From: Rhizobium esperanzae | GTDB lineage: Bacteria; Pseudomonadota; Alphaproteobacteria; Rhizobiales; Rhizobiaceae | NCBI RefSeq assembly: GCF_014197615.1 | Contig: NZ_JACIFY010000031.1 | Span: 1-46,906, forward strand | DNA: 46,906 nucleotides | Direction of reading: 5' to 3' | In this document: one piece after another, positions 36,095-43,461 of the stretch | Position numbering within the stretch: the stretch's first letter is position 1 | How the letters are laid out: every line of letters starts with the position of its first letter | Notes under the pieces: generated by a model | Told to the model about the DNA's origin: nothing | Databases searched by the model: none | What the model saw: the letters and a program-made list of their open reading frames with translations, nothing else | Made by a program: the position numbers and the translations under genes

Positions 36095-36751
36095 TCAGGG
36101 CATGATGTCGATCGGCGTATGGTTGGGGACGCGGGCCCAGATGTCGCGCATCTCGGCATTGGTGACGGCAATGCAGCCATCCGTCCAATCCCACAGCCGA
36201 TGGCTTTCCGCGAACAGGCCCCAGCCATTGGGAAGCCCGTGGATCATGATATTGCCGCCGGGCGGAAAGCCGTTGGATTCGGCGTTGCGCCGGTCCTCCG
36301 GGTTCGGATAGGAAATATGCAGGCTGAGATGCGCCATCGACCTGGGATTTCGCCAGTCGATTTCATAACGCCCTTCCGGTGTTTTTTCGTCGCCTTCCCG
36401 TTGCTTGGCCCCGGCATCGGCAGCCTGCCCCAGGGAAATCCGGTATGTCGCGATCGGAACGTCCCCTTTGAGGAGCACCATGCGGCGTTCGGATTTATAA
36501 ACGCGGATGAGGTCGGCCTGTTGTGCGAGCGGCGCATCCGCAGGCGGTGAGCCCGAGCCGATCCTGGCCATCAATTTCGTGTAGGCGAACAGGCTGGCGA
36601 TCAGGATGGCCAAAAGGATGAATTTGCTTCTCACCAGGTTCCTCACCTTCGCGCTGACGGCATGACTATATCGCCTCATCGCGCGCTCATCCAGAATGCG
36701 GATGGCTGCAGAAGCCGTCTTGATTATGCTTGCCTTCTGCCCATTTGACAT
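36095..36751 (-). CDS. L,D-transpeptidase (YkuD family), membrane anchored
   Basis: A 218-residue protein with one N-terminal membrane helix (SKFILLAILIASLFAY, about residues 43-58) and a periplasmic YkuD domain. The active-site pattern is visible as IMIHGLPN followed by WTDGCIAVTN, with catalytic Cys and upstream His. Such enzymes make 3-3 cross-links in peptidoglycan or attach proteins to it; TDGC instead of SHGC is a common variant. ATG 36751 is used, but there is no convincing ribosome site; ATG 36679 would give a shorter, equally plausible N-terminus just before the membrane helix. Confidence 0.9.
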   Translation of the reverse strand: MSNGQKASIIKTASAAIRILDERAMRRYSHAVSAKVRNLVRSKFILLAILIASLFAYTKLMARIGSGSPPADAPLAQQADLIRVYKSERRMVLLKGDVPIATYRISLGQAADAGAKQREGDEKTPEGRYEIDWRNPRSMAHLSLHISYPNPEDRRNAESNGFPPGGNIMIHGLPNGWGLFAESHRLWDWTDGCIAVTNAEMRDIWARVPNHTPIDIMP

Positions 36752-36883
36752 GAGGTCTGTCAGGTCGACCGCGTGCGGTCCTCGCCGGCCGCCACGGCGC
36801 CGCCCTTTTAAGCCTGGTTTCCCGCCATTAAGAATTCATCAACATTAACAATATCTTAAATTATAGAAAACGCGTTCCGCGGT

Positions 36884-36908
36884 GGAACATATGGTTGAGT
36901 TGCCCGTT
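36884..36908 (+). promoter_or_regulatory. EcfG-type general-stress promoter before the response regulator
   Basis: GGAAC (36884-36888), 16 bp, CGTT (36905-36908) matches the alphaproteobacterial EcfG consensus. It lies about 80 bp before the response-regulator start, on the same strand. Confidence 0.5.
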
Positions 36909-36987
36909 ACGGCTCACGAGTTTCGTGCAGGGACAGCTGCCGGAGCGGACCCTCTTTCGAAGTATGTGCGTAACAAGGGGATATATC

Positions 36988-37428
36988 ATGGCCACCAATG
37001 TCGTGCGGCGCTGGCAACGAGATGATCTCATGAAGCAGAGAGTATTGATCGTCGAAGATGAATTCCTGATCGCCCTGGATCTCGGGGCGACGGTCGAAGG
37101 CATGGGGATGCAGGTCGCCGGCCTTGCCAATGATTGCGAACAGGCGCTGCGGCTGGCGCCGCTGGCCGATATCGCCTTCGTCGACGTCAATCTCGCCGAC
37201 GGCCCGACCGGGCCCGAGATCGGCCGGCGGCTGGCGGAAGAACATGGCATTGCGGTGGTCTTCATGACCGGCAATCCCGAAATGGTCGCCGGCGGCGTCA
37301 AGGGTGCGGTCGGTGTGGTGCAGAAGCCGGTCATGCCGTCGCTGGTCGAACAGCTGGTGAAATATCTTGCCGCGCGCCGGGTCGGCATGTTCGCGGTCGT
37401 GCCGGCGCAAATGACGGTGTTTGCCTGA
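36988..37428 (+). CDS. Single-domain response regulator
   Basis: About 146 residues, essentially one receiver domain with no DNA-binding output. RVLIVEDEFLIALDL carries the acidic pair, the phospho-acceptor Asp lies in FVDVNLADG, the Thr in VFMTGNP and the Lys in VVQKPVMP. Such stand-alone receivers often work in phosphorelays; in Alphaproteobacteria several feed the general stress response, which the EcfG-type promoter upstream supports. ATG 36988 has AAGGGG 7 nt upstream; ATG 37030 would begin directly at the receiver fold. No histidine kinase is in the window. Confidence 0.9.
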   Translation: MATNVVRRWQRDDLMKQRVLIVEDEFLIALDLGATVEGMGMQVAGLANDCEQALRLAPLADIAFVDVNLADGPTGPEIGRRLAEEHGIAVVFMTGNPEMVAGGVKGAVGVVQKPVMPSLVEQLVKYLAARRVGMFAVVPAQMTVFA

Positions 37429-37561
37429 TCGGAAGGCGCAATCAGCCGGGCAGGGCGGCCCCCGGGGTGGGCGCGACCGCAGAGAAAATGCACACGCAAT
37501 TGATTATCGGCGTGCCGCGCTATCTAGGCCTGACGAAGCATTGTCATTCCGGAGGATACGC

Positions 37562-38854
37562 ATGGTCGACGAGAAGCGGCTGATCTCGAAAATCACCTGG
37601 AAGCTGATGCCGTTTCTCGGCATCCTCTACCTCATCGCCTATATCGACCGGCAGAATGTCAGCTTCGCCAAGCTGCAGATGGTCGATGCGCTGGGGATGA
37701 GCGAATATGCCTACGGCCTCGGCGCTTCGCTGTTCTTCATCGGCTATTTTCTCTTCGAGGTGCCGAGCAACCTCTTCCTCGACAGGCTCGGCGCCCGCGT
37801 CTGGTTCGCCCGCATCCTGGTTTCCTGGGGCCTCGTCACCGTGGCGCTCGCGTTTACGCAGAACGCCACGATGTTCTATATCCTGCGTTTCCTGCTCGGT
37901 GTCTGCGAAGCCGGCTTCTTTCCGGGCGTGCTCTATCTCCTGACGCTCTGGTTTCCCGCGACCTATCGCGGCCGGATGGTCGGGCTGTTCATGATTTTCA
38001 GCGCCATCGCCAATGCCGTCGGTGCGCCGCTCGGCGGCGTGTTGCTCGATCTCGACGGTCTCTACGGTTTTGCCGGCTGGGAATGGGTGTTCCTGGCGAC
38101 CGGTATTCCGGCTGTTCTCGCCGGCATCGTCACCTTCTTCTATCTTCCCGGCCGGCCGGAAAATGCAAGTTTCCTGAACGGCGAGGAGAAGGCCTGGCTC
38201 GAACGCCGGCTCGCCTCGGAAAATGCCGGCATGGGCGAAAATGCCGGAAACGGCTTCAAGGCGCTGATCGATCCGCGTGTGCTGCTGATGGCGCTTTGCT
38301 ACATCGCCTTTCCGCTGTCGGCCTATGGGCTGAGCTACTGGCTGCCGACCATCGTCAAGGCCTTCGGCGTCAGCAATACGGTGAACGGCTTCCTCAACAT
38401 CATTCCCTGGCTTTTGGTGGCGGTCGCCCTCTATGTCGTGCCTGCCATGGCCGACAAGGCGCAATCGAAGACGCCCTATATCGTCATCCCCGCCTTTATC
38501 GGTGCGGCCTGCCTGCTGCTTTCGGCGCTGATCCCGAACCACACGCTGCAATTCGCCTTCCTCTGCGTGGCCGCTGCCGGGATCTTCGCGCCCCAGCCGG
38601 TGTTCTGGAGCCTGCCCTCGCGTTTCCTGAAAGGGGCGGGGGCCGCGGCTGGCCTTGCCGCCATCAATTCGGTCGGAAATCTCGGCGGTTTCGTCGCCCA
38701 GAACGTCGTGCCGTGGATCAAGGATGAGAGCGGCAGCACCATCGCGCCGATGTTCTTCCTGGCCGCCTGCCTTGCGGCCGGCGCCCTGCTGGTGTTCTTC
38801 GTCACCCGGCAGCTGGCGAGCCGGGAGCCCCCGGTGGCGCCGAGCCGGGTCTGA
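37562..38854 (+). CDS. MFS transporter, anion:cation symporter (ACS) type
   Basis: A 430-residue carrier with about 12 membrane segments. The N-terminal LISKITWKLMPFLGILYLIAYIDRQNVSFAKLQM stretch is the hallmark of the ACS family (tartrate, phthalate, hexuronate and other organic anions), and DRLGARVWFARILVSWG is the loop 2-3 motif A region. A central cytoplasmic loop spans residues 200-232. GGAGG precedes ATG 37562. The convergent LacI regulator begins right after it, so an organic acid or sugar-acid substrate is likely. The exact substrate cannot be read from the sequence. Confidence 0.92.
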   Translation: MVDEKRLISKITWKLMPFLGILYLIAYIDRQNVSFAKLQMVDALGMSEYAYGLGASLFFIGYFLFEVPSNLFLDRLGARVWFARILVSWGLVTVALAFTQNATMFYILRFLLGVCEAGFFPGVLYLLTLWFPATYRGRMVGLFMIFSAIANAVGAPLGGVLLDLDGLYGFAGWEWVFLATGIPAVLAGIVTFFYLPGRPENASFLNGEEKAWLERRLASENAGMGENAGNGFKALIDPRVLLMALCYIAFPLSAYGLSYWLPTIVKAFGVSNTVNGFLNIIPWLLVAVALYVVPAMADKAQSKTPYIVIPAFIGAACLLLSALIPNHTLQFAFLCVAAAGIFAPQPVFWSLPSRFLKGAGAAAGLAAINSVGNLGGFVAQNVVPWIKDESGSTIAPMFFLAACLAAGALLVFFVTRQLASREPPVAPSRV

Positions 38855-38859
38855 ACGCG

Positions 38860-39897
38860 TCAGACCGTCAGCGTGAAAGCGTCGCTTTCACCGGGAACGA
38901 GTTCCAGCGGCCAGATGCGGTTGCGGGCGCCCTGCGGATAATGCTCGGCATAGGCCGGCATGGTGGCGAGCAGGGTTTCGCCGAGCTGGGCGCCGAGATC
39001 GCGCAGCGACATGCGGAAGGAGGTCAGCGTCGGCTGCAGGAAATGCGTGCGCGGCTCCTCGCGGAAACCGACGACGGCGAGATCGCGGCCGGGCACGATG
39101 CCGGCCTCTGCCAGCCTGCGGTAAAGCCCGATCGCCATCAGCTCGTGGATCAGGATGATCGCGGTCGGCCGCTCTTCGATCATCAGCAGTTCGTGGCCGG
39201 CCTGATAGCCGCCCTGTTCGCTCGATTTGACGCGGATGACCAGCGCCGGGTCGAAGGCGATATCGTGGCGTTTCAGCGCCTGGCGATAGCTGTCGAGGAA
39301 GATGTAGCCGAGATTGATGTCGGAGGAGGGGGCGGCGACCGCGATCCGCCTATGGCCTTTGGCGACCAGCCGGTCGACGCCGCGCGCCGCCACGCCCTCG
39401 AAATCGAGATCCATCCAGGTGTAGCTGCCGCCCGATGCGCTGCGGCCGAGCGCCACGAAGGGGATGCGGGCCTTTTCCAAAAGCTCGATGCGCCGGTCGG
39501 TGCGCCGTGTCGCCGAGATGATCATCGCGTCGACGAGGCGGCGAGCCACCATGCGCTTCAGATATTCGTGCGAATCCTCGTCGTCGGGGCAGGGCAGCAT
39601 GACCAGGTCGAGCTTGTGGCGGGAAAACACGCTCTGCAGCCCGTCGGTGACGCCGAGGAAGAAGTCGTCGCTGTTTTCGACCGTCTCGCGGCTGACCTCG
39701 AGCATCAGCCCGATGACATTGGTCATGCCCTGGCGAAGGCTGCGGCCCGACTGGTTGGCGACGTAACCGAGCTCCTCGGCGGCGGCAAGCACCCGCCGGC
39801 GCGTGTCTTCATTGACGTCAGGCTTGCCGTTCAGCGCCCGGGACACGGTCCCGATCGAAATGTCGAGATGCTCGGCGAGCTGGCGAATTCCTTTCAT
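38860..39897 (-). CDS. LacI-family transcriptional regulator (next to MFS gene)
   Basis: A 345-residue repressor with the classic N-terminus (IRQLAEHLDISIGTVSRALNGKPDVNEDTRRRVLAAAEELGY) and hinge residues, followed by a periplasmic-binding-like domain (VIGLMLEVS, AIILIHELMAIG, LAVVGFREEP). It ends 5 bp from the MFS stop, tail-to-tail. It may control that transporter or a distant catabolic unit; its operator was not identified. Confidence 0.93.
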   Translation of the reverse strand: MKGIRQLAEHLDISIGTVSRALNGKPDVNEDTRRRVLAAAEELGYVANQSGRSLRQGMTNVIGLMLEVSRETVENSDDFFLGVTDGLQSVFSRHKLDLVMLPCPDDEDSHEYLKRMVARRLVDAMIISATRRTDRRIELLEKARIPFVALGRSASGGSYTWMDLDFEGVAARGVDRLVAKGHRRIAVAAPSSDINLGYIFLDSYRQALKRHDIAFDPALVIRVKSSEQGGYQAGHELLMIEERPTAIILIHELMAIGLYRRLAEAGIVPGRDLAVVGFREEPRTHFLQPTLTSFRMSLRDLGAQLGETLLATMPAYAEHYPQGARNRIWPLELVPGESDAFTLTV

Positions 39898-39978
39898 CTC
39901 CGACGATTTTCCTCCCGATCGGATCGCATTTGTCCTTTCTTGCCACAGGATGGCGCCTGCGAAAAGTCGGGGGAAGGA

Positions 39979-41019
39979 TTATGGCCTGAAGCTCCGGCGG
40001 ATGACGAGTTCCGGAATGACGCGTTCGGAAGCCGGCGGGGCGTCCGGGTTTTCAAGCCGCCGCTCCATCAGTGCGACGGCGCGTTGCGCCATAACAAGCG
40101 GGTCCTGGCGGAAGGTGGTGAGCTGGTAGCTCAGCCAGGCGGATTCCGGCACATCGTCGAAGCCGATGACGGCGAGATCTTCGGGAATGCGCAGCCGTGT
40201 TTCCTGGCGCGCGACATCCATCAATCCGAAGGCGATCAGGTCGTTGGCGCAGAAGATGGCGTCGGGTTTTATTTTTTCCGCAAAGAGCGCGCGGCCGGCG
40301 GTGACGCCGCCCTGATAATCGGAATCGTCGCCGCGTGCGGCCATGACGGATGCGCCGAGCGATTCGGCCGCCGACAGGAAGGCGCTTTCGCGTTCGACGA
40401 TCGCAGGCGTTCCCGAGTTGGATCCGATCACCGCCAGCCGCCGCCTGCCGCTTTCGTAAAAGGCCGTCGCCGCCCGGCGCGAGGCTTCGGAATTGCCGGC
40501 GCGCACATGGTCGGCGTCGGGCTCCGAACGGCCGATGACGACGAGCGGCTGACCGTTTCGCTGCGCGAGTTCGAGGAAACTTGCCGGCGGCGAGCCGGAC
40601 AGAATGATGATCGCCTCGGCGCGGTGGCCGATCAGCATCTTCTGGGCGGCGAGCAGCTCTTCTTCCGTCTGGCCGGTGTTGACGAGGATCGGGATGCTGC
40701 CGCGCCGGATCAGCGATTTGGCAAGGGCTGCCGCCAGATGCGCACGAAAGCCCACTTCCGGCCGGGTCGCAACGATGCCGACGAGGCGGCTCTGATTGGC
40801 AAGCACGCCGCGCGCGAGATCGTTGACGTGATAGCCGAGCTCTTCAGCGGCCCGCAGCACCTTTTCGCGTGTCGCCGGCGCCACGCTTGCGCCCGGCGTG
40901 AAGGTGCGCGACACGGCGGAACGCGAAACGCCCGCCAGCTGCGCCACCTGCTCGGCGCTGACGAAACGCATGCGCTCTTTTTTCGGCATCCTGCCGCCGT
41001 TCACGGGACCATCATTCAT
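39979..41019 (-). CDS. Second LacI-family transcriptional regulator
   Basis: A 346-residue regulator with helix-turn-helix VSAEQVAQLAGVSRSAVSRTFTPGASVAPATREKVLRAAEELGY, then a sugar-binding-type effector domain (VGIVATRPEV, AIIILSGSPP, PDAIFCANDLIAFG, LAVIGFDDVPES). SRTFTPG in place of SRALNG puts it in the subgroup of regulators near ABC sugar systems. The start could be ATG 41019 or an ATG ten codons later. It lies 81 bp upstream of the previous LacI gene on the same strand; the two proteins are clearly different and are not a recent duplication. Confidence 0.92.
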   Translation of the reverse strand: MNDGPVNGGRMPKKERMRFVSAEQVAQLAGVSRSAVSRTFTPGASVAPATREKVLRAAEELGYHVNDLARGVLANQSRLVGIVATRPEVGFRAHLAAALAKSLIRRGSIPILVNTGQTEEELLAAQKMLIGHRAEAIIILSGSPPASFLELAQRNGQPLVVIGRSEPDADHVRAGNSEASRRAATAFYESGRRRLAVIGSNSGTPAIVERESAFLSAAESLGASVMAARGDDSDYQGGVTAGRALFAEKIKPDAIFCANDLIAFGLMDVARQETRLRIPEDLAVIGFDDVPESAWLSYQLTTFRQDPLVMAQRAVALMERRLENPDAPPASERVIPELVIRRSFRP

Positions 41020-41124
41020 CGGCTCTCAGCTATTGCGCGTCTCTGACAGCCGGATGACAGGCGGCGGGGGCGGATGGAGTTTTTGCGAAGGGGTCTTGGC
41101 AGCCGGAGAGGGGTTCATCTTTTG

Positions 41125-41159
41125 AAAAAAAACACCGAGGCTGCGGGAGGCAGCCTCGG
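41125..41159 (-). terminator. Rho-independent terminator of the glycine-zipper gene
   Basis: On the minus strand CCGAGGCTGC, a 5-nt loop and GCAGCCTCGG form a perfect 10-bp stem, followed after TG by eight Ts (41132-41125). It ends transcription of the small secreted protein gene at 41211-41531. Confidence 0.88.
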
Positions 41160-41210
41160 CTGAGGGCAAACGGCGGTGTTAAAACCAGTGCCGCCGCAAC
41201 AATCCAGGGA

Positions 41211-41531
41211 CTACTCGCAGACCCTTACGGTCTCGGCGTGGTAGCCGCCGTCATAGCGGTTGCGCACGTCGCGGTCCTCATACCAGCATCTCGGTTGGGG
41301 CTCGACATAGCGGGGGCTCTCCACATAACGCGGACCTTCGTCGACGTAACGCGGGCCGCCGCCATTGACGAGGGCGCCGCCGATCAGGCCGCCGACGACA
41401 CCTGCGGCGACGCCGCCGGCGATGATGCGGCCGGTGTTATTGTGATGATGGTGGTCGCGTGCGGCAGCAGGCTGGATGGCCGCTCCGACAAGGGCCGTGG
41501 CGATCAACAGGCTGCTAATAATTCTCTTCAT
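41211..41531 (-). CDS. Small secreted His-rich glycine-zipper protein
   Basis: A 106-residue protein. A signal peptide (KRIISSLLIATALVGAAIQPAAA) is followed by a His run (DHHHHNN), a glycine-zipper membrane-type segment (IIAGGVAAGVVGGLIGGALVNGGG), then three PRYV repeats and a tail with two Cys residues. Glycine-zipper proteins sit in or near the outer membrane; the His run could bind metal. AGGAG precedes ATG 41531; a longer start seven codons upstream lacks one. Its function is unknown. A perfect terminator follows it and an inverted repeat lies about 78 bp upstream. Confidence 0.82.
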   Translation of the reverse strand: MKRIISSLLIATALVGAAIQPAAARDHHHHNNTGRIIAGGVAAGVVGGLIGGALVNGGGPRYVDEGPRYVESPRYVEPQPRCWYEDRDVRNRYDGGYHAETVRVCE

Positions 41532-41829
41532 GACGTTCTCCTGACATGGCACTCGCCCCGGATAAAAGAGAAATGCGGCAGCAAGTCGTTTGTTCGTTCA
41601 AACTTTGCGACATGCATTAACGCATGTCATCGCTGAACACCATATATCAGGTCGCCGATTCCGCAGCGGTCGTCGCAGGGCATTGTTGCTTATAGAGGCG
41701 ACGGGGCCGTGAGTTGCCCGAGACACTCTCTGAAAATCAGCTGATGAGCCACTTCCATAGAGGAAGCCCGCCTTAAGCGGTCTAGTCGGGTCTGGAGTGG
41801 AGCGGGCCGCACAGGCTACTCCTCACGGT
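41532..41829. other. Non-coding stretch with inverted repeats
   Basis: No convincing gene is seen. It holds the inverted repeat GACATGC-ATTAAC-GCATGTC (41609-41628), and nested short stems between about 41743 and 41808 (CCACT...AGTGG enclosing CTTCC...GGAAG and CCGC...GCGG). These could be an operator and a small structured RNA; there is no direct evidence for transcription. Confidence 0.4.
41609..41628. repeat. Inverted repeat upstream of the glycine-zipper gene
   Basis: GACATGC, ATTAAC spacer, GCATGTC: perfect 7-bp arms on two helical faces, 78 bp before the small secreted protein gene. The form fits an operator of a dimeric regulator; the binding protein is unknown. Confidence 0.5.
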
Positions 41830-41833
41830 TATT

Positions 41834-41858
41834 AAAAAGCCCCGCAGTTCGCGGGGCT
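41834..41858 (-). terminator. Rho-independent terminator of the small secreted protein gene at 41907
   Basis: On the minus strand AGCCCCGC, a 5-nt loop and GCGGGGCT make a perfect 8-bp stem followed by TTTTT-AAT-style U-rich sequence (41838-41834). It lies about 50 bp after the stop of the 41907-42233 gene. Confidence 0.85.
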
Positions 41859-41906
41859 AAAGGTGCATGGGAAGGTGTTGTGCCGGTTTGGGAACGGACG
41901 TGCGTG

Positions 41907-42233
41907 CTATTCCACGGTAAACGTTCCGCCCCCCTTGGAGTATTTCTTACCTCCAAGCGAATTGATCGTTGCACATTTTTCCTTATCGAACTTCTCGCAC
42001 ATCTTGTTGTCTTTGATGCTCCATGTGCCCTTGTAGGTGGCCTTGTCACCCTCGACAGTCGCTTCGATCGTCCCGTCCGGTTTATAAGTTGTGACGCCCG
42101 ATTGAGTCTTTGACTTCCAGTGAATTGGGTGGCCTACCAACTCACTTTTCATCTGCTCCGCCGTCATGGTTGCGGCATAAGCAGCAGATGCGAAGGCTAG
42201 CAGAATGAGGCCAGAAACCGTGATCGCTTTCAT
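41907..42233 (-). CDS. Small secreted hypothetical protein
   Basis: A 108-residue protein with an N-terminal signal peptide (MKAITVSGLILLAFASAAYA) and a mature part of about 88 residues. The mature part reads like small beta-rich DUF995-type rhizobial periplasmic proteins: ELVGHPIHWKS, TTYKPDGTIEATVEGDKATYKGTWSIKDNKMCEKF. It contains two cysteines that may form a disulphide. GGGAG precedes ATG 42233 and a strong terminator follows. Base composition is lower in GC than the genome average. I do not know its function. Confidence 0.78.
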   Translation of the reverse strand: MKAITVSGLILLAFASAAYAATMTAEQMKSELVGHPIHWKSKTQSGVTTYKPDGTIEATVEGDKATYKGTWSIKDNKMCEKFDKEKCATINSLGGKKYSKGGGTFTVE

Positions 42234-42317
42234 CGTTCACTCCCTTCTTCTCAAACGAAAATTGTAACCGCGTCGGAGCAGGGCGAATATTTATCAAAAA
42301 GGCTTATCTCGGACATT

Positions 42318-42349
42318 CATATCAGTGTGGGGGCATATCAGTGTGGAGG
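42318..42349. repeat. Tandem 16-bp direct repeat
   Basis: CATATCAGTGTGGGGG at 42318-42333 is followed at once by CATATCAGTGTGGAGG at 42334-42349, differing at one base. It lies in the gap between two minus-strand small genes, about 85 bp upstream of the start at 42233. Confidence 0.75.
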
Positions 42350-42390
42350 CGAGCGCCCGCGGCACGCTTTTAGCGATGCGATTCATTGTC

Positions 42391-42675
42391 TCAAGTCCAA
42401 TTGCTTGAACCAAACGGCCGCAGCGGCTCGAACTCCACCGCCTGCACATCGTGCGAGGAGGCTATCATCTTTGCCCGCTTTTTGACGAGCTTCGCCCACC
42501 ACTTCGAATTGGTTCGGATCCGATCGATGTCATAAAGTATACGAAGCATGTGTCGGGCTTCCGCAGCCTCCATTGTTACGAGTGGTATGCCATCCAGTCG
42601 GGCCGGTGCATCAGTTGCTATGTCGATGATGGCCCAGGTGGTATCCCTCGCTTCCAAACGGTAATTGCTCGCCAT
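42391..42675 (-). CDS. Small hypothetical protein
   Basis: A 94-residue soluble protein with no signal peptide or known motif. Composition is mixed helical (EAAEARHMLRILYDIDRIRTNSKWWAKLVKKRAKMI), basic in the middle. GGAGGG lies 5 nt before ATG 42675, a strong ribosome site, which rejects a much longer reading upstream. Codon use is less GC-biased than in the neighbours. I do not recognise it. Confidence 0.6.
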   Translation of the reverse strand: MASNYRLEARDTTWAIIDIATDAPARLDGIPLVTMEAAEARHMLRILYDIDRIRTNSKWWAKLVKKRAKMIASSHDVQAVEFEPLRPFGSSNWT

Positions 42676-43037
42676 TTCGTCCCTCCGGTCGTATGGCGAG
42701 ATTGATGCAAAATTCCCGATGCGCACATCCGGCAAAAGGGATTGGTTCCACCGCCAAAAGGTGAATGCGGCCGTTTGAACATACCTCGGCGCCGACTCCT
42801 TTACCCTGCGAGGCGACCGTTCAGGGTTAGCAGAGCCTTCGACGACTATTCGTCGCTCCGTCGTTGTGCCGGCGACTATTGCGAAAAAGGCGGGCCGGCA
42901 GGATCTGCTGGCGCTCTGCTCCGATCCAAATTTTTTCGAGACCATTGTCGATTTGCGAATGGCTGCTTCGTCGTCAATATGAGCGGGCTTGTTTAGCGGC
43001 AATGGTGCCGGCGTCTCGCTCCTGGAGGGAAATTCCC
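42676..43037. other. Intergenic region without recognisable gene
   Basis: About 360 bp between the divergent small hypothetical gene and the YCII gene. GC is moderate, both strands contain only short or unconvincing frames, and no hairpin terminator or known operator is seen. It should hold the promoters of both flanking genes; GGAGGG at its right end is the YCII ribosome site. Confidence 0.4.
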
Positions 43038-43430
43038 ATGCGTTTCATGTCGATCGTCACGTCCACCGATTCGGTGCATCCGACGCCCGAGCTTATCGAG
43101 GCGATAGGCAAGCTTGCCGATCGGGAAATCAAGGCCGGCCGCATGCTCGATACGGCAGGGCTGATGCCGCTGGCGACCGGTGCCCGTGTCACGATCCGGG
43201 ACGGCAAGTTGAGCGTTATCGATGGCCCTTTCGTCGAGGCCAAGGAGGTCGTCGGCGGTTATGCGATCTTCGAACTGCAGAGCAAAGAGGAGGCCGTGGC
43301 GCTGGCGGTCGAGTTCATGCAGTTGCACAAGGATCTCATGCCCGGTTGGGACGGCACGTGTGAAGTGCGCGCCTATTTTGAGCCGGGTGCGGAAGGGATC
43401 TGCGACCCGCTTGCCGAAGCAAGGGCATGA
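43038..43430 (+). CDS. YCII-related (DGPF) protein
   Basis: A 130-residue protein of the YCII/DGPF superfamily. The conserved core VIDGPFVEAKEVVGGYAIFEL (about residues 60-80) includes the DGPF-x-E-x-KE signature. Such proteins have a dimeric alpha-beta fold with a His/Asp pocket and unclear chemistry. GGAGGG precedes ATG 43038. It lies 31 bp before a large ECF sigma factor gene. YCII genes directly before SigJ-like ECF sigma factors are a recurrent pair, so it is likely a target or partner of that sigma factor. Confidence 0.88.
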   Translation: MRFMSIVTSTDSVHPTPELIEAIGKLADREIKAGRMLDTAGLMPLATGARVTIRDGKLSVIDGPFVEAKEVVGGYAIFELQSKEEAVALAVEFMQLHKDLMPGWDGTCEVRAYFEPGAEGICDPLAEARA

Positions 43431-43461
43431 TCCTTTCGACCCTTAATCTAGGCGGGCGGCC

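Noticed and set aside
38941..41046. 701-codon open frame antisense to both LacI genes
   Set aside because: It runs through two complete regulators and the gap between them; no recognisable protein features.
42676..43002. N-terminal extension of the small hypothetical protein at 42391
   Set aside because: The open frame continues upstream, but a strong GGAGGG ribosome site marks ATG 42675 and the extension is rich in Arg and Ser without pattern.
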